In this document: one piece after another, positions 34,901 to 41,230 of the stretch
How the letters are laid out: the number at the start of each line of letters is the position of its first letter
How positions within the stretch are numbered: the first letter of the stretch is position 1
NCBI GenBank assembly: GCA_964641125.1
Contig: CAZXMO010000002.1
Location: 43,559-107,558, forward strand
Length of the DNA: 64,000 bases
Reading direction: 5' to 3'
DNA from: JBKHAJ01 sp964641125
GTDB taxonomy: Bacteria; Spirochaetota; Spirochaetia; SPDA01; CAZSGZ01
The notes under the pieces: model-generated
The model's database searches: none
What the model saw: only the letters and a program-made list of their open reading frames with translations
What the model was told of the DNA's origin: nothing
Made by a program: the position numbers and the translations under genes

Positions 34901-35198
34901 CGCCTCCCAGGCGATGGCCGCCGCGGGCCGGGCCACTACGGTCTTGAGCAGCGAGAGCCTCGAGGCGGCGGGACTGGTCTCCTACGTCAACGAGGCGCGG
35001 TGCAGCGCCTGCGGGGCCTGCGTGACCGTCTGCGCATACAATGCAATCGAAATCGACGAAGAGAGGGGGGTTGCCGTTATCAACGAAGCGTTGTGCAAGG
35101 GGTGCGGCGCCTGCGCGGCCACGTGCCGGGGATCGGCGATCAATCTTAGAGGGTTCAAGGACGAACAGATCCTGAATGTCCTCAACACGGTAATATAG
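31965..35198 (+). CDS. Mega-fusion: NuoG-type N-terminus + HdrA rear half + second HdrA
   Basis: 1,077 residues. Residues 1-80: NuoG/HydA-type [2Fe-2S] domain with Cys35, Cys46, Cys49 and Cys65. Residues 120-182: two [4Fe-4S] motifs, CILCGLCVRICRE and CMSCGACESVCPTD. Residues 203-500: the rear of an HdrA core, entering at PSVYIPFPQALPNVPVIDRD, with CGICSDACPAEAID and FIQCVGSRDHENTFCSSVCC; this continues the half in the gene at 29172. Residues 520-1077: a second HdrA-type protein with VFVCHCGKNIGGIVNVPEVA, FAD motif ALVVGGGVAGMTGALALADQ, a second QCVGSR...CCAGAV block and two terminal ferredoxins (CSACGACVTVCAYNA; CKGCGACAATCRGSA). No hydrogenase H-cluster is present. The ATGA overlap fixes the start; an upstream in-frame start inside nuoF is unlikely. 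Confidence 0.93.
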   Translation: MSVTIKLNGIDIQAEEGQTVLEVAKTQGLGIPTLCHHTALEPYGACRLCIVEAKMGKRTKMITSCNYEVWDGLEIQTDSDRVHRSRKMTVKLLLSRCPESEVLQRLAKLYKIDETGFSKKDDDCILCGLCVRICRERMGIGVADFVGRGAEMRVDTPYHRGSDVCMSCGACESVCPTDSMRLKTVYRQEPRKQLSEFEVGLKRRPSVYIPFPQALPNVPVIDRDNCAHFLNDACGICSDACPAEAIDYTQQDEEVEVDTGAVILSPGFCLYDAEQKPEYGYGSFPNVVTSLQFERILSASGPYQGHVLRPGDMTKPKRVAFIQCVGSRDHENTFCSSVCCMYAIKEAIIAKEHEEDLVCEIFFMDIRAHGKGFDAYYERAKELGITFTRCRPSKVEQLGIDGNLRIGYVDEDDQEYRSKDFEMVVLSAGLQPPKAARELAGKFGITLDKKGFAETLPFQSVSTTREGIFACGPFAEPKDIPETVIEASSAASRAMVRLASVRGTEVREEVLPPERDITGEPPRIGVFVCHCGKNIGGIVNVPEVAEYAKDLPNVVFAMDNLYTCSSDAQEVIKEHIKEHELNRVIVASCSPRTHEPLFQQTLREAGLNAHLFEMANIRDQCSWVHMHEKEAATYKSKDLVRMAVAKANLIEPLKPIPLQVCQEALVVGGGVAGMTGALALADQGFQVYLIEKSDRLGGNALFVEDTLTGEKVGPFVGGLVEGVKNHPKIELFLNSQLSHVDGFIGNFVSTLAIGGNGSGPSEREIEHGVILVATGGKESVPGEYLYGKSDKVKTLLELNREITEGNFEPPETAVFIQCVGSREPDHPYCSRICCAGAVKNALRIKRERPDAQVFVLYRDIRTYGFKEEYYNQARELGVTFVRYDTDRKPEVTEKNGELSVTVSDPVLQAELVIKPDLLVLSSRIDPNADNEVLSQFFKVPLTAEKYFLEAHVKLKPVEFATDGIYVAGLAHYPKDLEEVASQAMAAAGRATTVLSSESLEAAGLVSYVNEARCSACGACVTVCAYNAIEIDEERGVAVINEALCKGCGACAATCRGSAINLRGFKDEQILNVLNTVI

Positions 35199-35211
35199 AA
35201 CGGAGCTTCTG

Positions 35212-35637
35212 ATGAGTGATAATTGGGAACCGAAAATCGTAGCCTTTCTCTGCAACTGGTGTTCCTATGCCGGGGCCGACCTGGCCGGGGTAAGCCGGCT
35301 GCAGTACGGGCCGAATATCCGGATAATACGGGTGCCCTGCTCGGGCAGGATCAATCCCCTGTACATATTGAAGGCGCTGCAGAACGGCGCCGACGGGGTT
35401 CTCGTCTCGGGGTGCCATCCCGGGGACTGCCACTACATAAGCGGCAACCTGGTGGCGAGGCGGAAATTCTCTCTGGTCAAGAGGATGATCGAGTACATCG
35501 GGATCGAGCCGGAGCGGGTCCAGTTCTCCTGGGTATCCGCGTCGGAGGGAAACCGGTTCGCCGCTCTCATCAATCAGGTCATCGATGATGTGAAGAAGGT
35601 CGGTCCCGCGAAGAAGCTCAAGAAGGAACTCGCATAG
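35212..35637 (+). CDS. flxD: MvhD/FlxD-type [2Fe-2S] subunit (canonical)
   Basis: 141 residues. Family Cys pattern intact: LCNWCSYAGADLAG, RVPCSGRINPLYILKAL, SGCHPGDCHYISGN. It links HdrA to its electron-input module: a hydrogenase in methanogens, FlxABC in Desulfovibrio. Here it lies between the HdrA mega-fusion and the Flx-like genes, so the FlxD role fits best. It is the second MvhD-type gene in the block. The stop TAG is directly followed by the next ATG. Confidence 0.9.
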   Translation: MSDNWEPKIVAFLCNWCSYAGADLAGVSRLQYGPNIRIIRVPCSGRINPLYILKALQNGADGVLVSGCHPGDCHYISGNLVARRKFSLVKRMIEYIGIEPERVQFSWVSASEGNRFAALINQVIDDVKKVGPAKKLKKELA

Positions 35638-36750
35638 ATGGAACGATACGGCGAAATACTACGGGAAACGGCACGGAACCTCTTTAACGAGGATAAAATC
35701 GACCTCTTTATAGGTTTTTGTAAGGGGAGTGAACCCCTTACCTCGAGACCTTGCTTCGTAAGCACTCCGAAGGAGGAGGCCGCTGAAGGGCGGGGGGGAG
35801 GAGCCCCGGCGGAGACGGCCTCCGAAATAGCAAGCGCCGTCGACCGGATGGGTTCCTCGGCCCGGGCTACAGTGGAGGATCTGACCTTCGATAGTTTCTC
35901 GGCGAACAACCTCGCGGTGTACCTCCCCAAGCTCTACGAGAAGAATCCTCATGTCAGAAAGGGGCAGGAAAAGCCGGTCCCCCGGGTCGGTATCGCGGTG
36001 AAAGGATGCGATATGCGTTCGGTCATGGCGCTGGTTCGGGAACTCCAGGTACCCCGGGACAAGGTGGTCTTGGTCGGAGTTCCCTGTACGGGAATGGTGG
36101 ACCGAAGGAAGGCCCAAAGGTTTCTCGACGAAAAAAACTCTCCGGTCCGGGAAGTCTCGGTGGAGGGGGATACGGTGAAGGCGGTTTTTGCGGACGGTTC
36201 GGCCGCCGAGATCCCCCGCGAGGAGGTGCTCCAGGATACCTGCCTCGAATGCGTTTATCCCTCCCCCGAGGGAGCGGATATCCTCCTCGAGGGAACGGCA
36301 CGGAAGCCTTCGGAATCTCCCAGGAAGAAGATCGAGGATTTCGAGGACCTGAGTCCCGAGGAGCGGTGGAAATACCTCGAATCCGAGATATCCCGGTGCA
36401 TCCGGTGCAACGCCTGCAGGCAGGTATGTCCGACCTGCTACTGTAAAGTGTGTTTCGCGGAGCAGAACGATATGAAGTGGATCGGTGTGGGTCCCGACTT
36501 CAGCGATACGATGATGTTTCACCTGACTCGAATCTTCCATCAGGCCGGAAGGTGCGTGGAGTGCGACGCCTGCTACCGGGCCTGCCCGATGAACATAGAC
36601 CTGCGGACACTTACCAAGAAGATGGCCAAGGACGTTCAGGAGCTCTTCGGATACACCCCCGACTTCGATCCGGAGGCGACCCCGCCGCTTTCTACCTTTA
36701 CGGAAAAAGACGCGGAGGAATTCATAACCGACCCGGACAAGCGGAGCTGA
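35638..36750 (+). CDS. Flx-like iron-sulfur subunit with FrhB-like N-terminus
   Basis: 370 residues. The N-terminal part resembles the F420-hydrogenase beta/FdhB region (VGIAVKGCDMRSVMALVREL, VLVGVPCTGMVDRRKAQ). The C-terminus has two ferredoxin motifs: CIRCNACRQVCPTCYCKVCF and CVECDACYRACPMNID. I place it as FlxB or FlxC of a FlxABCD set but cannot assign the letter. A Gly/Ala/Glu-rich insert lies near residues 43-72 (EEAAEGRGGGAPAETA). Start codon abuts the flxD stop. Confidence 0.82.
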   Translation: MERYGEILRETARNLFNEDKIDLFIGFCKGSEPLTSRPCFVSTPKEEAAEGRGGGAPAETASEIASAVDRMGSSARATVEDLTFDSFSANNLAVYLPKLYEKNPHVRKGQEKPVPRVGIAVKGCDMRSVMALVRELQVPRDKVVLVGVPCTGMVDRRKAQRFLDEKNSPVREVSVEGDTVKAVFADGSAAEIPREEVLQDTCLECVYPSPEGADILLEGTARKPSESPRKKIEDFEDLSPEERWKYLESEISRCIRCNACRQVCPTCYCKVCFAEQNDMKWIGVGPDFSDTMMFHLTRIFHQAGRCVECDACYRACPMNIDLRTLTKKMAKDVQELFGYTPDFDPEATPPLSTFTEKDAEEFITDPDKRS

Positions 36751-36768
36751 GAGGCTATAAGGAAAGAT

Positions 36769-37863
36769 ATGGAACGTGGAATCTTAAAAAAAGAATCACT
36801 TAATCGATTATTCGATACCGCGGCCCGGGAGCGCCGGGTCGTCGTCCCGGTCCTCGAGGAACGGACCGGGGAATACATGCTCGGGGAGTATGTCCCGGAG
36901 GGTTCGATCGGAGCCGAGGGGCAAAACGCGTGGCCGGGTCCGGGATACGTTACCCCCCGGCTCGGCGCGAAGGGGGTCTTTTTCCCTCAGTCGGAGGTGC
37001 TGTGCCGGTACGAGAACGGAGTCCTGACCGAGGAGACCCTTCCCGACGAGAAGATCCTCCTCTTCGGTATCCGCCCGTGCGACGCCAGGGCGATCGCCGA
37101 GCTCGACGAGATATTCGCGGCCTCGAACAGCCGCTTCGAGGACCCTTACTATCTGAAGCGGAGGGAAAACTCGGTGGTGGTTGCCCTCGCCTGCATGGGA
37201 AATGAGGCCGGACAGGCGGCCCCCGCCCGGACCTGCTTCTGCACCTCCGTGGGGGGTGATCCCGCGGGGACGGAGGGAAGCGACGTGATCGCCTACGATC
37301 TCGGCGAACGGTACCTTTTTACCGCGGTCACCGAGAAGGGCCGTGAATTTCTCGATGACAACTCCGGGACCTTCGAGAAGGCGGACGATAAAAAGCACGA
37401 CGAGGCCGCCGAAGCCGCGGAGAAAGCCGTGGAGGCCGCGCGGGAAAGCATGGAGACCATCGACCTCGATTCGATCAAGGAACGCCTCGACGAGTCCTTC
37501 GATTCGGAGGTCTGGAAGGAGATAACCGAGCGGTGCATCGGGTGCGGGGCCTGCACCTACCTGTGTCCGACGTGCCACTGCTTCGACATAACCGACGAGG
37601 ACAACGGTCACGGAAAGGGACGGAGGATACGGACCTGGGACTCCTGCCAATATCCCCAGTTCACCCTCCACGCCTCGGGTCACAATCCGAGGAGCGAAAA
37701 GACACCGCGGATGCGCCAGCGGGTGATGCACAAGTTCTCCTATACCGTCGAGAACAACGGGAAGATCTTTTGCGTCGGCTGCGGCCGATGCGTGGCTCGC
37801 TGTCCGGTCAATCTCGATATCCGGGAGGTGTTGAAAATCTTTACCCCGGTAGTCCAAGAGTAG
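36769..37863 (+). CDS. Flx-like iron-sulfur subunit, AsrA/sulfhydrogenase-beta type
   Basis: 364 residues. The N-terminal region (LLFGIRPCDARAIAELDEIF, VVALACMGNEAGQAAPARTC) and two C-terminal [4Fe-4S] motifs (CIGCGACTYLCPTCHCFDI; CVGCGRCVARCPVNLD) match the AsrA/HydB-type subunit found in FlxABCD and anaerobic sulfite reductases. An Ala/Glu/Lys helix (residues about 205-240) may be a coiled coil. It shuttles electrons from the NAD(P)H flavoprotein encoded next. Ribosome site AAGGA before the ATG. Confidence 0.83.
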   Translation: MERGILKKESLNRLFDTAARERRVVVPVLEERTGEYMLGEYVPEGSIGAEGQNAWPGPGYVTPRLGAKGVFFPQSEVLCRYENGVLTEETLPDEKILLFGIRPCDARAIAELDEIFAASNSRFEDPYYLKRRENSVVVALACMGNEAGQAAPARTCFCTSVGGDPAGTEGSDVIAYDLGERYLFTAVTEKGREFLDDNSGTFEKADDKKHDEAAEAAEKAVEAARESMETIDLDSIKERLDESFDSEVWKEITERCIGCGACTYLCPTCHCFDITDEDNGHGKGRRIRTWDSCQYPQFTLHASGHNPRSEKTPRMRQRVMHKFSYTVENNGKIFCVGCGRCVARCPVNLDIREVLKIFTPVVQE

Positions 37864-37871
37864 GAGAGAAG

Positions 37872-38756
37872 ATGAGTACTGAGATACATCACGAAGAACA
37901 TTCCCATCATCATGGGCAGAACCCCTACATACCCTATCCGGTGACCCTCGACGAGGTTGTTATCGAGAACCCGGCGAAGGACTTAAAGAGTTTCAAGCTG
38001 GTTTTCGACAAGGAGGAGGACCGGAAGCGATTCTCCTATCTCCCGGGTCAGTTCGCCGAGGTGAGCCTCTTCGGAATGGGAGAATCCCCCTTCGGGATCG
38101 CCTCGTCTCCCACCGAGGAGGACTACCTTTTGTTCACCGTCAAAAAGACCGGAACAGTCACCGAGGAGCTCCACCGTTCGAAACCGGGACGAAAATTCGG
38201 GGTCAGGGGGCCTTTGGGGAACTCCTTCCCCTGGGACCGCCTCGAGGGGAAGGACATCGTCATCGTCTCGGGAGGATTCGCCTTTACAACACTCAGGTCG
38301 GCCGTCACCTATATGCTCCATCCCGACAACCGGAAGAAGTTCGGGAAGATCACCGCCGTCTACGGGGCCCGGACCCCGGGGGACCTTCTCTACTCAGAGA
38401 CCCTCGATGAGTGGCGAAAGAGCAGCGACATCGACCTGACTCTGACCGTCGACCGTGAACCCGAAGAGGAGTGGGACGGCAAGGTGGGGTTAGTCCCCAA
38501 TATCTTGAAAGAGGTAGGCCCCTCCTCGAACAACGCCATGGCCTTAGTCTGTGGTCCGCCTATCATGATCCGTTTCACCATCCCCGTTCTCCAGGAGCTC
38601 GAATTCGGCAAGGACGATATTATCCTGTCTCTGGAGAACCGGATGAAGTGCGGAATCGGTAAGTGTGGGCGGTGTAATATCGGCTCCAAGTACGTCTGCG
38701 TGGACGGGCCGGTTTTCACCTACTCGGAGCTCGAAGAGCTGCCGCCGGAGTACTAA
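37872..38756 (+). CDS. flxA: FAD/NAD(P)-binding subunit, FlxA/AsrB/PyrK type
   Basis: 294 residues of the ferredoxin-NADP reductase fold: FAD region FSYLPGQFAEVSLFGMGESP and FGIASSP, NAD(P) region IVIVSGGFAFTTLRSAVTY and VYGARTPGDLLY, and a C-terminal [2Fe-2S] motif (ENRMKCGIGKCGRCNIGSKY, then VC). It oxidises or reduces NAD(P)H for the Flx-Hdr complex. The first 15 residues are His-rich (IHHEEHSHHHG), unusual for the family. Start chosen at 37872 (GAGAAG upstream), 8 bp after the previous stop. Confidence 0.88.
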   Translation: MSTEIHHEEHSHHHGQNPYIPYPVTLDEVVIENPAKDLKSFKLVFDKEEDRKRFSYLPGQFAEVSLFGMGESPFGIASSPTEEDYLLFTVKKTGTVTEELHRSKPGRKFGVRGPLGNSFPWDRLEGKDIVIVSGGFAFTTLRSAVTYMLHPDNRKKFGKITAVYGARTPGDLLYSETLDEWRKSSDIDLTLTVDREPEEEWDGKVGLVPNILKEVGPSSNNAMALVCGPPIMIRFTIPVLQELEFGKDDIILSLENRMKCGIGKCGRCNIGSKYVCVDGPVFTYSELEELPPEY

Positions 38757-38762
38757 AAAAAT

Positions 38763-38791
38763 TTGACCCGACGGCCGATATGCTTTAGGAT
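38763..38791 (+). promoter_or_regulatory. Candidate internal promoter before nuoE/nuoF/fdhA
   Basis: TTGACC at 38763-38768, a 17 bp spacer and TAGGAT at 38786-38791, 6 nt before the nuoE ATG. The TAGGA could alternatively be a ribosome site 7 nt from the ATG, so it is ambiguous whether this is a promoter. If real, the formate dehydrogenase genes can be expressed apart from the Hdr-Flx genes. Confidence 0.4.
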
Positions 38792-38797
38792 TTTGTC

Positions 38798-39310
38798 ATG
38801 CCGAAGAAAACGACCGCTGTAATGGAACCGGAAGTCGATCTCGATCCCGCCCGAAGGATCCTCAGGGTATTCCGGGAAGATCTCGACCCCTCCACCGGAG
38901 GGATCGAGACCCGGCTCATCCCCCTCCTCCAGGAAATCCAGGAGACCTATAACTATCTGCCCCGTCCGGTCCTCGATCTGATGGTGCGTGAGACGGGGAT
39001 CCCCGCGAGCAGGGTCCATGGGGTGATCACCTTCTACGCCCAGTTCTCGACGACACCGAGGGGCAGACACACCATCCGCTGCTGCCAGGGGACCGCCTGC
39101 CACGTCAAGGGAAGCGAGCGGATAAGCGAGAGGATCCGGGAGGAGCTTAGGATAGAGGACGGAGAGACTACGGAGGACATGCGTTTTACCTTCGAGAACG
39201 TCGCCTGTTTGGGCACCTGTTTCCTTGCCCCGGTGATGATGATCGACGGCGATTACTATGGAAATTTGACCTCCGATCGAGTCCCGGAGATTCTCGAGAA
39301 ATATACGTAA
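38798..39310 (+). CDS. NuoE-type [2Fe-2S] subunit of NAD-linked formate dehydrogenase
   Basis: 170 residues. Family segments: QEIQETYNYLPRPVLDLMV, YAQFSTTPRGRHTIRCCQGT, ACHVKGSERI and VACLGTCFLAPVMMIDGDYY, which provide the four Cys ligands. It docks on NuoF and relays electrons. It belongs with the nuoF copy 2 and fdhA that follow. It is a paralogue of the NuoE domain fused to HdrA at 29172. Confidence 0.93.
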   Translation: MPKKTTAVMEPEVDLDPARRILRVFREDLDPSTGGIETRLIPLLQEIQETYNYLPRPVLDLMVRETGIPASRVHGVITFYAQFSTTPRGRHTIRCCQGTACHVKGSERISERIREELRIEDGETTEDMRFTFENVACLGTCFLAPVMMIDGDYYGNLTSDRVPEILEKYT

Positions 39311-39336
39311 TAAAAACTTAATCGAAAGGATTACCT

Positions 39337-41196
39337 ATGGCGCCTGAAAAGCGATCATCGATCTTACCCCTTTCAAATCCGATCGCGCTGGAGGATTTCC
39401 GTGCCGACCTCCGCTCGAGGCGCACCGAAGGAAGGGTCCTCGTCTGTTCTACCGGATGCAGGGCCAGGGGTGCCCTCGATATCAGCGCGGCCTTCACGCG
39501 GGAGCTCGAGCGGACGGGGCTCTCCGGCCGAACCGAAGTGGTCGAGACCGGCTGTCACGGACAGTGTTCTCTGGCCCCCGTGGTGGTGATCGAGCCGGAG
39601 AACACCCTCTACGGAAAGGTGACCGTGGAGGACGTTCCGGAGATCGTGGAGGCGTTAGGGGCGGGAACGATAGTCGAGCGGCTCTGCGTGCCCGAGGGGG
39701 ACGGGATCGTGGAGAAACTCTACGACACCCCCTTCTATCGGGGACAGCGGAAGGAGGTCCTCGCTAACTGCGGCCGGGTCGATCCGAAGGAGATCGAGAG
39801 CGCCCTCGTCGCCGGTGACTACGCCGCGGCGGCGAAGGCTTTTGCCGAAATGGGGCCCGAAGAGATCATCGACGAGATGAAAAGCGCCGGCCTCAAGGGG
39901 CGCGGCGGGGCGGGGTTTCCCGCCGGGCTCAAGTGGGAGTTCGCCCGGAAGGCCCCGGGAAAGGAAAAGTACCTGGTCTGCAACGCCGACGAGGGGGACC
40001 CGGGGGCCTTCATGGACCGGGCCCTCTTGGAGGGGACACCTCATCAGGTGATCGAGGGAATGCTCATCGCGGCCTACGCCATAGGCGCCTCTCACGGATT
40101 CATCTATGTCCGGGCGGAGTACCCCATCGCGGTGGAACACGTCAAACGCGCCCTGGCCCAGGCGAGGGAATACGGTCTCCTGGGAGACGATATTCTGGGA
40201 AGCGGCTTTTCCTTCGACATCGATCTTCGAATGGGGGCGGGGGCCTTCGTCTGCGGAGAAGAGACCGCCCTGATCGCGTCTCTCGAGGGGCAGAGGGGAA
40301 TGCCGAGACCGCGTCCTCCCTTTCCCGCCGGGAGCGGATACCTCGGGAAACCCACCAATATCAACAACGTGGAAACCCTTGCCAATGTGCCCCTGATAAT
40401 CCGTAACGGAAGCGGCTGGTACTCCGCTATAGGGACCGAAAACAGCCCGGGTACTAAGATATTCGCCCTCGCCGGGAAGGTCCAAAACACCGGATTGGTC
40501 GAGGTCCCCATGGGCACCACCTTGAAAAAGATCGTCTACGATATCGGGGGCGGCATCGAGGGGGACAAAACCTTCAAGGCCGCTCAGATGGGCGGACCCT
40601 CCGGGGGATGCGTCCCCGCGGACTATCTGGATATGCCCATCGATTACGAAACGGTCAAGGAGGCGGGGGCCATAGTCGGCTCGGGGGGACTCATCGTCAT
40701 GGACGAAGAGACCTGCATGGTGGATGTTGCCCGGTTCTTCCTCGAGTTTACCCAGAACGAGTCCTGCGGGAAGTGCGTCCCCTGCAGGGTGGGGACGAGA
40801 CAGATGGTGGACATTCTGGAGCGGATCTGCCGGGGCGAGGGGAAGCTCGGGGACATCGGCGAGCTCGAGGACTTAGCGGTCACCGTCAAGACCGGTTCCC
40901 TCTGCGGCCTCGGGCAGACCGCGCCAAATCCGGTGCTCACCACAATCAGATACTTCCGGGACGAGTACGAAGCCCACATCAAGGACCACCGCTGTCCCGC
41001 CGGGGTGTGTACCGATCTCATCACCTACAGGATCGATCCCGAGTCATGCAAGGCCTGCGGAAAGTGCATCAAGGTGTGTCCCGTGGACGCCATAACCGGG
41101 GCCAAGAAGACGCCCCACGTGATCGATGAGAGCCTGTGCATCCGGTGCGGCCGATGCAGGGACGTTTGTCCCTTCGACGCCGTGGTGATCGAGTAG
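39337..41196 (+). CDS. NuoF-type NAD(P)H subunit of formate dehydrogenase, copy 2
   Basis: 619 residues with the same layout as copy 1 at 30073: N-terminal [2Fe-2S] domain (CSTGCRARGALDIS; ETGCHGQCSLAP), LKGRGGAGFPAGLKWEF, CNADEGDPGAFMDR, GAGAFVCGEETALIASLEG (canonical GEE; the second Glu is residue 309), ESCGKCVPCRVGT, and two ferredoxin motifs at the end (CKACGKCIKVCPVDA; CIRCGRCRDVCPFDA). It oxidises NADH or reduces NAD+ for the formate dehydrogenase. Preceded by 26 bp and followed by fdhA after 34 bp. Confidence 0.94.
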   Translation: MAPEKRSSILPLSNPIALEDFRADLRSRRTEGRVLVCSTGCRARGALDISAAFTRELERTGLSGRTEVVETGCHGQCSLAPVVVIEPENTLYGKVTVEDVPEIVEALGAGTIVERLCVPEGDGIVEKLYDTPFYRGQRKEVLANCGRVDPKEIESALVAGDYAAAAKAFAEMGPEEIIDEMKSAGLKGRGGAGFPAGLKWEFARKAPGKEKYLVCNADEGDPGAFMDRALLEGTPHQVIEGMLIAAYAIGASHGFIYVRAEYPIAVEHVKRALAQAREYGLLGDDILGSGFSFDIDLRMGAGAFVCGEETALIASLEGQRGMPRPRPPFPAGSGYLGKPTNINNVETLANVPLIIRNGSGWYSAIGTENSPGTKIFALAGKVQNTGLVEVPMGTTLKKIVYDIGGGIEGDKTFKAAQMGGPSGGCVPADYLDMPIDYETVKEAGAIVGSGGLIVMDEETCMVDVARFFLEFTQNESCGKCVPCRVGTRQMVDILERICRGEGKLGDIGELEDLAVTVKTGSLCGLGQTAPNPVLTTIRYFRDEYEAHIKDHRCPAGVCTDLITYRIDPESCKACGKCIKVCPVDAITGAKKTPHVIDESLCIRCGRCRDVCPFDAVVIE

Positions 41197-41230
41197 AGAC
41201 GGAAATGGACAAAGCGAGGGGGAACGCCCG

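Noticed and set aside
30073..35198. Electron-bifurcating [FeFe] hydrogenase (HydABC)
   Set aside because: NuoE/NuoF/NuoG-type parts match HydC/HydB and the HydA N-terminus, but no H-cluster motifs (TSCCPxW, MPCxxKxxE) follow; HdrA sequence does.
38786..38797. Ribosome-binding site for nuoE at TAGGA
   Set aside because: Not fully rejected: it competes with reading the same bases as a -10 hexamer, and sequence alone cannot decide.
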